The notes beneath the pieces are model-generated. The model had not been told where the DNA came from and made no database searches. It was given only the letters and a program-made list of their open reading frames with translations. The position numbers and the translations under genes are program-made. From Perkinsus chesapeaki (lineage: Eukaryota > Perkinsozoa > Perkinsida > Perkinsidae): 59,497 nucleotides of DNA. The stretch spans positions 1 to 59,497 of the forward strand of contig JAAPAO010000162.1 of the NCBI GenBank assembly GCA_013115145.1, read 5' to 3'. Numbering within the stretch: the stretch's first letter is position 1; every line of letters begins with the position of its first letter. Positions 12,101-22,480 of the stretch are shown here, one piece after another.

Positions 12101-12703
12101 ATCCCAACTACCTTCTTGCCCGCCCCGACACCCTTCGACTCTCGACCTTTGCCAGTCCCCTTCTTGGCTCCCTTTGGCCGTCCTCTTTTCTTCGGGACCG
12201 ACCCTTCCATGTGTTCAGCCATCATCTCAGGTGGGATGGTCGTGGGGTCTCCGTTAGCTGGGTTGTTGAGATGGGCGAAGGCTGCTAAGGCAGCGGCCTG
12301 ACGAGAGAAAAATGACAGCGCTGAGGAACGAACCCCGCACCATCTACAATAGAAACCGCGATTTTACCACCGAGCCAGAAAGTCACATCCAAAAACCGTG
12401 CGCAGTTAACTTGTATAACTCCATACGAACGTAAGATTATACACCCCGACGTATACCGACCAACTGGTTATAGATTTCAACATAGCACGTTCGGCAATGA
12501 CACAGTCTACTGCTCCCCTTCCCTATCACCTCTAGGCCAGGATCCGCCGCCACCCCTTCCAAGCCACCAAGCCCTTCCACTGCAGTTCCCAATAGACCTG
12601 TCATCTGCTCGGCACTGAAGGCTGCTGCCACGGTCGGCTGTCCCCCCTCTGGTTGGTCCATGCCGGGTATGCTGGCCCCTGCATTATCAGAAGGAGATGC
12701 CAT
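9139..12703 (-). CDS. AT-hook, zinc-ribbon, beta-propeller-like nuclear protein (multi-exon)
   Basis: Exons run down from ATG 12703 (MASPSDNAG) to a TAG at 9139-9141 after an acidic tail (DFDDDEVARN). In order: an Ala/Gly-rich N-terminus with RLCHCRTCYVE; an AT-hook (KKRGRPKGAKKG, near 12175) in a basic run; a zinc ribbon CSECGTINP-x5-CTECG (about 12030-12070); a second ribbon CDACNSLQP-x5-VCANCG (about 11700-11750). These are followed by WD-repeat-like beta strands (KIWVLTGMESGCAAIFRV near 10780; LLAVQWAP and LFAVAT near 10400; NGSVWVM and FWVTDLCWSRM near 10250). AT-hook plus WD repeats recalls TFIIIC subunit 2, but this is a guess. The ribbon frame requires a 44-nt intron. Three introns carry tRNA-like sequence (12298-12460, 10335-10374, 9974-10036). 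Exon edges between 11600 and 11950 and below 9970 are uncertain, and this may be two genes. Confidence 0.55.
9974..10036 (-). repeat. 63-nt intron with variant T-arm
   Basis: A GTGAGG...TTTCAG intron. On the plus strand it contains GGTTGGAATCCC (10008-10019), one base away from the canonical box B GGTTCGAATCCC. It is antisense to the host gene. Confidence 0.4.
10335..10374 (-). repeat. 40-nt intron with T-arm palindrome
   Basis: The intron begins GTAGGTGG and ends CGGAAG, and contains GGTTCGAACC (10354-10363), a perfect palindrome equal to tRNA box B. Removing it joins LFAVAT to the next WD-like strand in frame. Confidence 0.55.
12298..12460 (-). repeat. 163-nt intron with tRNA-like box A and box B
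   Basis: Read on the minus strand, the intron has a box-A-like TGGCTCGGTGG (12377-12366) followed about 30 nt later by box B-like GGGGTTCGTTCC (12336-12325). The part between can form a poor anticodon arm whose loop reads CTATTGT (ATT, Asn-like). The D-stem does not pair well, so this is a degenerate tRNA-derived segment and not a functional tRNA. It has the same orientation as the host gene. Confidence 0.5.
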
Positions 12704-12714
12704 GGAACGAGCAA

Positions 12715-14583
12715 CTAGCCCAACAATCCCCTTGAACCGAATTGAGATGACTGCAGCCAAAGCCTTTGGACGCACGCGGCGCTCCCATTAGAAAAGAATC
12801 TATTGATTTCATTTACCATGATCTGCATCATAGTCTCCACCCCGGCATCAGGGACCAGGTTCCTCAACCTCACCCCCAACGGCGGGTCTCCCGAGTGGCT
12901 TGCTGCATTCGTATAGCCTTCCAGAAAGTCAATACATTGATCTTCATCACAACGATGATCAGCTAGCTGCGAGTCCTCTGAGACCCTGATGGACTTGCCA
13001 TCCACTGGCCGCACGCCACATGGATAGAAGGACCTATGCCAGTGCAGGCCATCTCTGCTCACCTCGGGGAGCGGCAGCAGAGCTTCCCACTGTAACGGCA
13101 CCAGCTTTAGCCGGTTGCCGCCCGGACTAGAGCTCCGAATATCCCCTACTACCTGCTCCAGCGCCTTATTATACATCATTACTTGGTGATACGAATATGA
13201 TACCATAAACATAGGCCTGTCAGGCAAAGCGCCCTGCCTGTTGAGGAAGTGATACGGTGATGTTGGTTTAACGAGGATGAGGGCCTCTGGGAAGCTCCCC
13301 AGCAGACTCAGCAAGGCATGTCTCACCAGGTCAGCGTAGATCCGCGGGCTCACCTTGCTGCTGGTGTGGAAGTTCTCACCAAAGTAGATGACATTCGGCG
13401 AACTCAATCGTAGATCTTCTATAACCTCCTCAATGAAGGAGGATGGGTAACTGATCCGTCTGCAAAGGCCTACCATGCCCTCATGATGCTGATAAGAACC
13501 ATAATACCGACGGTAACTAATTTTCCACCGGAAGTCTCCCTCGGTAATGTCGCATGCATCTTCCACAGAGCTGTCAGGATCAACATAGAAAAGCGTTTGC
13601 AGGTTATGACCACATGGCCTCGGACGCCTACCGGCCTCGGAGACCTCCGACAAGTGGTCGAGGTAGTCTTCCATGGTACTGTCACCCACCAGGGCGAGAC
13701 TGATCCCATGCCGAGCCAGCACCTGGCGATAGTCAAGCCGCCGATATGCCTTGGTAGCGAGAAATACATAGTCATAACGAGGATCCAGGTCCTGACCAAA
13801 ATCACTGTGTTTGCAATGGGCTTTTATATTGCCAACAAGTCGCCTGTGCACCCAGAGGTCTATCTTACCACTGCAATTGAACATGGTCATACCGACACTT
13901 CCGCCAATTTCTAATTTAATAAGGCCAGGGTGGACCAGAAGGTCTGCCATGGTTTTACGGTTCATAGGCCAAACGCTTTGTAGCTCCTCATTGGTGTGGA
14001 AGTGCAGCCAGCAGTCCGTGTAGAAGGAACTGGGGATTTCCATGGCTCTTGGATAGAGGCGATTGAAGCCGTACATGTAGCCGACGTAAACACCAAGGAA
14101 GTAGGTACCACTCAGAAATAAGGGAAGGCTCGCCGAATAGTGGCAATGGAGACTGTTAAAGCTGAGGGACCCTTGAGACACCACAGCAGCTTGGGCGGTA
14201 GGACCACGAAGGAGCACTATAAACTCGTCGTGGCAAGTGAGCTGTCGGTGGGGATCGGCCCAAAGGGGCCTGGCGGGCCCAAGGACATCGACGACGATGC
14301 CAGAGTCGTTGAGAGTTACGTTAGTTATAGCGTAAGAACCAGCTTGATGAAGATGGTCTGCCAAGTCTTGCTCGAAAGTTGAGTTAAATCGTATCTTTCT
14401 TGGAAGATACACGCGTGGCCGAGGCAAAGTACAATAGGTGTCGGGTACCCCACAGAAGGGAAAGGCTGCAGCGGTCGATGACAGCTCAGGTATAACACAG
14501 GAGCCGTTACCAAGGGGAGACCAATGCAACCTATAAGCGACCGAGAATGCGCAAAGGGCTTCGAGGAACCAGTATAAGCGCAT
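12715..14583 (-). CDS. Secretory SGNH/PC-esterase-like protein, NXPE-like
   Basis: A 622-aa single-exon protein. The true ATG is 14583; the two codons before it are not needed. Residues 1-17 form a signal peptide (MRLYWFLEALCAFSVAY). An N-terminal beta-rich, cysteine-containing region (about 65-180), with glycosylation sequons, recalls the filamin/Ig-like domain of NXPE proteins. The SGNH nucleophile block is LALVGDSTMEDYL (G300-D301-S302), and the catalytic Asp/His pair is DGLHWH (D511, H514). GDS plus DxxH is the signature shared by NXPE, TBL and CASD1-type PC-esterases, which act on acyl groups of glycans in the secretory route. The glycan substrate is unknown. Its stop lies only 11 nt before the ATG of the next minus-strand gene. 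Confidence 0.72.
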   Translation of the reverse strand: MRLYWFLEALCAFSVAYRLHWSPLGNGSCVIPELSSTAAAFPFCGVPDTYCTLPRPRVYLPRKIRFNSTFEQDLADHLHQAGSYAITNVTLNDSGIVVDVLGPARPLWADPHRQLTCHDEFIVLLRGPTAQAAVVSQGSLSFNSLHCHYSASLPLFLSGTYFLGVYVGYMYGFNRLYPRAMEIPSSFYTDCWLHFHTNEELQSVWPMNRKTMADLLVHPGLIKLEIGGSVGMTMFNCSGKIDLWVHRRLVGNIKAHCKHSDFGQDLDPRYDYVFLATKAYRRLDYRQVLARHGISLALVGDSTMEDYLDHLSEVSEAGRRPRPCGHNLQTLFYVDPDSSVEDACDITEGDFRWKISYRRYYGSYQHHEGMVGLCRRISYPSSFIEEVIEDLRLSSPNVIYFGENFHTSSKVSPRIYADLVRHALLSLLGSFPEALILVKPTSPYHFLNRQGALPDRPMFMVSYSYHQVMMYNKALEQVVGDIRSSSPGGNRLKLVPLQWEALLPLPEVSRDGLHWHRSFYPCGVRPVDGKSIRVSEDSQLADHRCDEDQCIDFLEGYTNAASHSGDPPLGVRLRNLVPDAGVETMMQIMVNEINRFFSNGSAACVQRLWLQSSQFGSRGLLG

Positions 14584-16618
14584 GATCAAAGCGAGTGTGA
14601 CACGGTGGTGACAGAGTCACGCGCCACGAAAAAACTCCGCGCATTCCGTCCCACCGCAAGTTTACAGTTGTTAGTAGATGCATCATACAGAAGGATACGT
14701 GCCTTGCATTCAGCACGACCCTGCTGTGGTTGTACCGACCACACTTATCAAACCAAGGAGGCTACCATCGAATGAAGTAGATGCAACTGGTAGAGAATTG
14801 CGGAACGATCGAAGGTAAATCGCGGGGCGTGGAAATGTTGACAAAAAGATCTCGAAGGCATTCGCTCTCTCTTCATTATATGTAATCATTTAGCCCGAAT
14901 CTCTTCCGTTGTTAAATAATTGCACTTTTATTATTTGCATTAAGGGCGGCCTTGGCTGACTCGAAACAGACTAATATGCACCGATTCATGGTGTTAGGGG
15001 GCCCGGGCAACTGTACATGGGAAAAGGCCCATCAATCTTGATGGGGATACCGTAGGCAAGAAATTCTCCAAAGCAAGACGATACAGCGGAGGAGTGATCA
15101 GTATCGATTGTCATTTTCAACATTATGCGATCTTCGTTGGAAGCCGCGGCCCCATCGCAGAATGATACCTTATCCCTCCTTTCAGACTTCGAGATGAGCA
15201 AAGGCCTCTAGGCACCACAGTTGGGGTGGAGCTGTATAAATTATGGCCTGGAAAGAATCGTAAGCGAAAGAGCTTCATCCTCTTTCACGTTCATTCCTAC
15301 TTGCCAGGTTTTCTCTGCGGTGGTAGGATAATGCTGGGTCCTGGAGATGATGTGGGCTTTAATGCATGCCTTTGGATATTCATCCTGGTAGCCCCCTTCC
15401 ATCTACGAGTCCTTTAATACGCTTTTTCTATCAGATACCTGCCTCTCTGTATTTCTTTACTGTTGCGCCTTGGCTTTGGAACGACGACGATCGAGGCTAC
15501 GGCCACTTTGTGGTAGGTCGCAATCTCGCGTTAAATTGCCAATTGTATGTGTCCACGTTATACAGTGGAGAGCTGATGCCGACATTATAGGCGCTTGAAC
15601 TGGGTTGAACATGTTGGGCGTATTTAATAACTATGATAAATGGTTCATAATGCGCTTTTATTCTGTCGCTGATATTTTATTACATTTTATCACCTCGAAT
15701 TCACATGTTGCCGAGCGAAAACTTGAAAGTGGAAGTCCGGCGGGTTTCCGCAATTAAGTTGAAAACTGGGCGGTAGAATTCCACTGAGTAAGGCTAACAG
15801 ATATCCCGCCAGTGATGTACCGTAATGGTGATGAGTATAAAATGAAACTTACTACAATAATCTTACGCACATGTACTTAAGTGCATGTATTCTCACAGCT
15901 CTTAAATATATATTTAACCAGTGTGGCAGATTTGGGGCTCCACTGGGTGGTGCCCTGTGGGATGGTGCTGCTGTTGACCGATACATTGATCATTTCGCGT
16001 GGAGTGTCAAATCAGTCATCAAGTTAGGTTGTATTTGATCGTAAACTCCCTCAGGTAATCCTCAACGTTCTTCTACTCCTTCTGGCATGTACAATGTTCA
16101 CCTTAACTTCCACCACCGATCCTGGCATAATACCACGTAGGGAGATACAGGTACGTAGCTCATTTTGGCGTACTCCAAATAAGTCTCCCAAAATGCTCAT
16201 TATCGACAAACATCAGGGAATGACTTGTCGTAACTCGCAGGCAGTTTTCACACGCTAAGTCTCAAATCTCGTTGGCAACTGCATGCTCCCATCTCTGAAG
16301 GATCACATGCCTGCAGTTTCGTGGCCTGTCTACCACGAGGAAGGCTTTATCTTATTGAACAGCTCTCGGTTGTGGGATGTTATAGTATCATTAGTAGTAT
16401 CGTAGGAGCATGTGTAGTTGAAGTCCCATTGGCTGCAGTGGACGATGTGGAATAGTTCACTTTCCCAGGGTCGAGCTTCGTGCCCTTGTTTATTTCTTAC
16501 CAACTGCCTACCACAATGACCGTGGGAAGCAGTACTCCACAAAACCGTTTTATTAACATGCTCACCAGAGTTCCGCCAACACGATTATCTCTTCGCTCTT
16601 TCGACATCGGTGGCTCAG
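14584..16618. other. Intergenic, no firm gene
   Basis: A minus-strand open stretch at 14986-15201 and a plus-strand one at 15226-15417 look mildly protein-like but lack an ATG, a motif or an exon partner. 15600-16300 is AT-richer with nothing recognisable. Confidence 0.4.
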
Positions 16619-17534
16619 ATGGCATCTTCAACCTCCGATACCGTACGGGAAAGCATCGGCCTCGCACCGGCAAGATACGAGGATGCGCTGTACCTCTGCA
16701 GCACAACAGGGATGCTCGACTTCCAGCATAGTGTTCAGCCTGAGGAGCTCACAGAGCAACAGCTAAATGATGGGTAGCGTCAACGAAGCACGTGCTTGAG
16801 GGGGGAGGCTTGCTGGCAGATACAAATGGTGTCGAACATGCCGCATGGTAAGGCCCCCGAGGGCGTCCCACTGCGCTGATTGCAACAACTGTGTGCTGCA
16901 ATTCGACCACCATTGCCCATTTGTCGGTAACTGCATCGGCCAGCGCAACTACCTGTATGTGATCCTGCTCCGCCGTACAGGCCTCAATCCTTCCGTCAGG
17001 TACTTCAACTTGTTCATATATTCGGCGCTTTGCCTCGGCGGCTCCGTTGTTCTCGGTCTGGCTCTGTGGACGTCCGGTCAGCGAGCATCGGCCGCGATAT
17101 CGGACAATACTATCACAGTAAGGCATTCTCCAGACCAATCCCTGCGTACCTTCATCAGCTCCTTATTGCGTTGGTATCTGTCCCGACAGGGGTGGTAATG
17201 CTACTGGGCATCGTTATAGGATGCTATCATGCGTAAGTCTGCAGGATCTATGAGATCCAGTAGCTCATGTTTGTGCTTATTCAGGTGGCTGGCGTATACC
17301 GGGTACACTACGAAGGAGTATCTTACAGGCCATCGATCGCAGCAAACTGGTCATCGCCTCAGCACTCTCAGTTCCCGAGGTCCCAGCCTTATACCGGATC
17401 TCAGACAAGAGGTGGAAAGTCGGTATGAAAAACCGTCACTTTCGATGATTCAGGTTCGCCTCGACACTGAGGGCGCTTCTGCTCATCCTCCTCGGGAGGC
17501 GACGTCTGTTGAGGAAATGCAAGAGCGGCTATAA
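16619..17534 (+). CDS. DHHC palmitoyltransferase (five exons)
   Basis: An S-acyltransferase that attaches palmitate to cysteines of membrane-associated proteins. From ATG 16619 the exons are joined by introns 16774-16819, 16955-16999, 17118-17158 and 17233-17284 (41-52 nt, all GT-AG, all phase-consistent). Joining gives the complete cysteine-rich domain: [17 protein letters not shown], then [15 protein letters not shown], then [12 protein letters not shown]. The catalytic DHHC is intact. A hydrophobic span follows ([16 protein letters not shown]), then a second ([20 protein letters not shown]), then the conserved TTxE motif in GYTTKEYL. A Ser-rich tail ends at TAA 17532-17534. Only two membrane spans are visible after the DHHC, and the two expected before it are missing, so upstream exons were probably not recognised. 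Confidence 0.85.
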
Positions 17535-18820
17535 TTTGACTCTTTTCTGTACTTGCTGTCACACTATTAATATCATTAATAACAATGCTGTTAACATTTA
17601 TACATTCACATTTACCCGAATTGAGTTCGGAGTAGCCCACTGCGACATGTGCACTCGAGGAAAATACACTGACAAATGAGAGGTCGCTGAAAAGTTCCAC
17701 AGAGGGATTGATGGTGTTCGATGTTACTGCTGCCTGGCTGAGGCGAAGTTCGCTCTACAGTAGTACGCAGCTGTCACGCAGACGTCAAGGAATCGTAGTG
17801 AAATCGATCCGGTAGCTTTACACACAAACGTCGTTAAGTTGTTTTAATGCGGCTTGATTGAGCTCTAGTTGAAAAGATATTGATGAAGGGGTATCAACGT
17901 TATATTGTTATATAACACAACACCAACTAATCTGGTATCGGGAAAAATGATATGAGCGACATTCTTTGGGTTCTTTACCACCCGCACAGGCTACAGGGAC
18001 ACACAACACACCACATCACAGGTCAGACAATGATAGAAGTCAATTGGGAGTGATTAAGTCCCCCCACAAGAACAGTTGAATATCAGATGCATCCCAAATG
18101 GACATAACGCGACGCATACATGAATGGAAATGATGTGGTGGTGGAAGAGGATGTCGACTGTAGCAAAGACCAACTCCGGAAGTTCCGTCGGGAACATGTG
18201 GGGCTATTGTTGTTGTTGACTACGATTATGAAGGCACCACCTCGGCACTGGAGATGGCAGGGCTCACTCACTTACTTTAATGAGGGGCCTGGAGAGAGAC
18301 ACTAGTGATAGGCATAGACATTGGTACAAGAAACGCCGTAAAGGAGAAAAGATATGTGCCCAGGAATGAGGAGATACGAATAACGATTCTTCGACGACGG
18401 GTTCTAGCAGGCGATAATACGAGGCAGAAATACACACAATAAGCAACCACACAATCCCGCCTATTTTCACGAGAAATAGTAGCGGCCGTTAACGAGAAGA
18501 TCCAACAGGAAAGCGATGATGATGATGATGTCGTTGAAAGTCGTCGCGATTCGGTAAATAGGAGTATCTAGAAAACAACGACAGCAAATAGGCGATAGAG
18601 ACAAACGATCATATGAGCATGATTAGCAGCGGAACGCAGGCAGCCAGCAGCGCAGGCGATTCCGAGTGGCATCATGCAGCATGGGGAAGGTTATCAAGTG
18701 GTAAAGACAACGCATAAAAGCTTGCTCCAAGAAATGTAAAGGAAATAAGAACAGAAAAAAAAGACAGGCTCTATTTCAGTCGAGACTGAAGCAACACTCT
18801 AAATTGGGCGAAAAACACAT
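17535..18820. other. Convergent intergenic region
   Basis: This lies between the stops of the DHHC gene (plus) and the Mei2-like gene (minus), so it holds two 3' UTRs. A short GAT trinucleotide run sits near 18515-18530. No gene was recognised. Confidence 0.5.
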
Positions 18821-20093
18821 TCAGAAATCCCTGGCTCTACTGTTGCTGGATTCACCATGACGATAATCATTGATAGGACGACGGTTGCATCCTTTGGGGA
18901 ATGTGGCTGATGAATATCCGGTCGAGCTAGAGATAGCACGATTCAGCAACGGAAATGAAAACTGCGACTCTCCTCTGGGCGTAGTAGTATTAGAAGACGT
19001 AGACGCGTTAGACAAGCAACGCGCATAGGTAGGTTTGTTGAACTCCCTAGATAACATTCTTGGCGGTGATGAAGTGGTAGTAGTAGAAGAAGGCTCACAA
19101 CCGCCGCTGCCGCCATATTTCTTCTTGCGGGAGTCTGTGAAGCCCAGGATCCAAACTTTGTCGTTGCCGATGCTCTCGTAGTTGGGCGAATTGGACCGCT
19201 TGGAGCCGGTAGGATCGACCGAACGTATAGTGGCATCACGGCCCTGAATATGGGCGAAGTAGATTTCACATGCCTTGCTGCTCTTAGCGGGACCATCGGA
19301 CCGACGCCTTCTTTGTGGAAACCATTCATAGCCTTGGAAAACAAGAGTGAATACAAGTAGGTAACGTGGTGTGGTGAAGTTGATGAAAGCGTATCCACGA
19401 TTAGCGACCTGAAAGAGGAAAAAGATTCACAACAGGTCAAAACAACAGCCATGTCGTACTTTAGCAGTATCTACGGGCAAGTAGAGTAAGTCATATCCAC
19501 CGTTTCTGAGCGCAGGACATTCCCGTTCAATGAGATCTCGTAGTGCAGAAACGGTAAACCTGACCACGAAAATTATGAACAAGGGAAAGGCGGTCAACAA
19601 CTAACCTTCTTGGAATCTTCTTTATCATAACCGTAGTCCGCTTCTCGTTGTCATTGTTCAACAGGGCGTCAACTTCAACTTTCTCCATTTCACCAGAGCC
19701 CGGCTTGTCATCGGCAGTCCCAAGGGTTGGAGCACCAGTATACCCGTCGTTCGCCTCAGAGCTTGTCCCACTGTGGCTTTCACGGCCAATACTGACTTGC
19801 CGTTGGACCCCAACAGGGGTCGGCCCATCAATGCTGTTGTCGAGAGCAGAAAGCTGTGGCACTCCAAAATAGTCATTTGCAGAACAATCGGCATTGCCTG
19901 GGTCGCGCAGGAATCTCAAGAGAGCAGGGACCAGGCGAGGATTAGATATACTGATGAGACTGACAAGGTCGGTGATGGAGGTTTCACGGGTTACCAGACC
20001 GGCTGTGTTAAGAGAATAGATCTCTCGTATAATGTCATCTATGTCGGTGTCATCCGAGGATCCTGGAGGCAAGGGGATATTATTAATAGCCAT
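18821..20093 (-). CDS. Mei2-like RNA-binding protein (three exons)
   Basis: Starts at ATG 20093 (MAINNIPLPPG) and ends at TGA 18821-18823. Introns are 19560-19605 (46 nt) and 19409-19459 (51 nt). Joining the exons restores the Mei2-type C-terminal RRM: TTVMIKKIPRRFTVSALRD across the first intron, then GYDLLYLPVDTAK, then NRGYAFINFTTP across the second, then CEIYFAHIQGRDA. This RRM subclass defines Mei2/AML proteins, which bind RNA and in yeast control entry into meiosis. The N-terminal ~130 residues look disordered; the C-terminal ~130 are Ser/Thr/Asn-rich. A role in sexual or developmental switching here is inference from the family. Confidence in family is high because both joins fall exactly within conserved motifs. 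Confidence 0.85.
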
Positions 20094-21280
20094 CGTCGAC
20101 GGCAAACAAACAGTATAAATGGGAAAACAATCTGAATAGTAACGAGAATAATTAGGGTCACCGAGAGGGAGAACAAACGACGGCAGTTTCAGGAGAAGCT
20201 AATGGGCACTCCATCGCACAATCTGTCTTACGGTGCTTCACCGACCGTTCTGACGCTAGAGAAGGTTCGTGTTGGGGTCAAGCTATATTTTGTATATCAC
20301 TTTTTCTCAGAGTTCTAGAGGCTGGTTTCGCTATAATTTGTTCATTATTGTTACGCTATGTAGGGTAATCCCTAGCTAGAGCTTGTCCACGTTGGCTGTA
20401 CGTCACAGGCTCTGTCTTTCGGCATCCCATTCCCACTATGCCCCTCATGTCTAGTGGAGAGGGACGAGAAGGGTTCTCTCTCGGCAGGAAAACTATGCTG
20501 GAGCTTATGGCAAGGGGAACCAGTTTGATGCTTGAATTTGTCAAATTTTCTGGAACGGTAGGTTTCTGAGGCAGATGGGGAAATGGGAATGCCGTGACGG
20601 CCGAGGCGACATCGTGATCTATTTTTAGAAGGGTTTGAATACCGCGGACTCGGTCGAATGTGGTCGGGGAAGTGAAGGAATTGCAAGTGAATGAGTGAAA
20701 TCTCTCCCCTTTGCGCCCGCAGCACAGTCGCTGCTACAACAGAAATACAAGGATTAATTCTCAATAGGACATATTTCCTCCGTCTATGCACTTGACCATA
20801 AAACCAATCACCGTAAGACGTTTATACACTCATCTCTCAAGGTGATCGCTCACGTGGGTCGTAACTGTATACGTCATTAACACTACAATTGCGGTACGCC
20901 GCTGTAGCGACGACGAGGAAGCGGTAACAGGACCAACGGAGCTACCAGTGTGGTCGCAGCGTTGCCACTCGACAGCTGGGATTTGCCGTTACTCATTAAG
21001 TAGTGCTTGATTGAAGCCAACTTGGGCATCTCGACGTTCGATGCACTGTAAGAGGACTAAGGATATCTTTCGATTTCTGCAGCTCCCTGGAACGTGTTGT
21101 GTTCTGTGCTGAGATTAGCTTAATCTTATATGTTTCAAAGCTGCTACGTCTTAACAGGTATATTCGGGCTCAAGGCCACCCTAGGGGAGCGGGAGCACTG
21201 GGAGCGTCCCTTCCGTTGAAGGTTCAATGATATATTCCACACTGCCTCGTAAATGTCTAGAAACGGTTGGCAAGTCGTCT
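20094..21280. other. Intergenic, no gene recognised
   Basis: Upstream region of the minus-strand Mei2-like gene. A long minus-strand frame at 20372-20791 lacks an ATG and reads as low-information sequence. Confidence 0.45.
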
Positions 21281-21650
21281 TTCATGTGAGGAAAGTAGAC
21301 TGGTGGAGCTCTTACAGCTCCACATTGTGATAGAGTAAATCAAGAGATACTACTTAGTTGCAAAGTAGTACCTCTTACCTTGCAGGAAGATAAGAGGTAC
21401 CCGCCGCAACTGAAGGCATTCCGCCGAAGCCGCTTAGGCTCCCCGACCATTGGTTCGACGGTTTCAGCACAAGATCTTCTTGAGAAAACTCTAGTCGACG
21501 TAAGATAGCAAGATTACTTCTGCACCGCTCGCATCGGCGTGCTACCGTCCGTGGGATGACAGCACCTCACTACAGTCACTGAAGGAGCCTATCTAATAAT
21601 TCTATAGAGCTTTCGTTCGACTAGCTTGCCTCAAAGCTAGTATCTTGCGT
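21281..21650. other. Cluster of perfect hairpins, candidate structured RNA
   Basis: Four perfect inverted repeats lie within 340 bp of non-coding sequence. GTGGAGCT/AGCTCCAC is at 21303-21310 and 21316-21323. TACTACTT/AAGTAGTA is at 21348-21355 and 21363-21370, with a 7-nt loop. GTACCTCTTA/TAAGAGGTAC is at 21368-21377 and 21391-21400. ACTAGCTT/AAGCTAGT is at 21620-21627 and 21634-21641. The second and third share 21368-21370 and so exclude each other at their edges. No coding frame spans the region. The strand is unknown because hairpins are strand-symmetric. Confidence 0.3.
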
Positions 21651-22480
21651 CGTTGCAACTTCATCAGCTCAAGATTTGTTCTACCTCGATTGGATGACGT
21701 CACATAATCTCTGTCCCCAACGACTTTTTAGTTTTATTCGCCTTTTGGCTTTAATGAGCGCTTCACTGCCACATGATTTTACTAAGCAGTCCAAAAGCGT
21801 TGGTGAGCTCCCTTTTACTGCTATTGGTCCTACGCGATCTTTATTAGTCTTCCATCTACCTCCACTTGTTGGTAGCCAAGTTCGACCACCTAGCGCAGCG
21901 GATGCCGCGCAATGGGACGAACTGTAATGCCTATGGGTGACACTGGCACTTTGTATCCCACGCCAAATGAATCAGCATTGGGATAGAAAATACTCTCTTC
22001 AGAGCTGGCAAATGTGAAAAATCTATCGGAAATTTTCTCGGTGGTTCTTTAGGAAGGTAAATTTTCTTTTCTCATGTGTAGGCGACTGTTTCCGGATATA
22101 CCATTGTGATCATCGGATTGGCATTCTTACAATGTATCAACGCACCAGTGATGATGATGTTGGATCTTACGGAGAGGCTTTGGGACTTCTTTCGTCTCCC
22201 CAAAATAATCAGCTCGGCAAAAAAATATTTTTATTGGAGATCGCACTTAAGGGCCTTCTGTCTTTTCTTCCAGTTTGGTGGTAGCCTTCATAGACTCTCT
22301 TGGCAGATATCGGACTTCTATTGTTCGAGGCTTGTCCAAGGCGAACCTTCGTTCCCGGATACCCGATGCGGAGATGAAGTTCAGCAGATGCCGTGATGGT
22401 TTTGGAATGAAAAGTAGTTATGTAGGAGCCTCACCATTGCCAGGCCTGGGCTTTCAGATCCCAAGCAAGTCATCGCGGAC
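21651..22480. other. Upstream of the 682-codon gene, possible unrecognised exons
   Basis: Plus-strand open stretches at 21676-21927, 22106-22396 and 22275-22598 could be upstream exons of the following gene. The last overlaps its start in another frame. CTTTTCTTCCAG near 22272 would be a good acceptor. No consistent join was found. Confidence 0.3.

Noticed and set aside
12437-12490. Stop at 12437 as the end of the AT-hook gene's first exon product
   Set aside because: A GT donor at 12460 and an acceptor at 12298 keep the frame into the AT-hook exon, so this stop lies in an intron.
21288-21296. GAGGAAAGT resembling the P4 region of RNase P RNA
   Set aside because: Only this short match is present; no partner conserved region was found downstream, so I do not call RNase P RNA.
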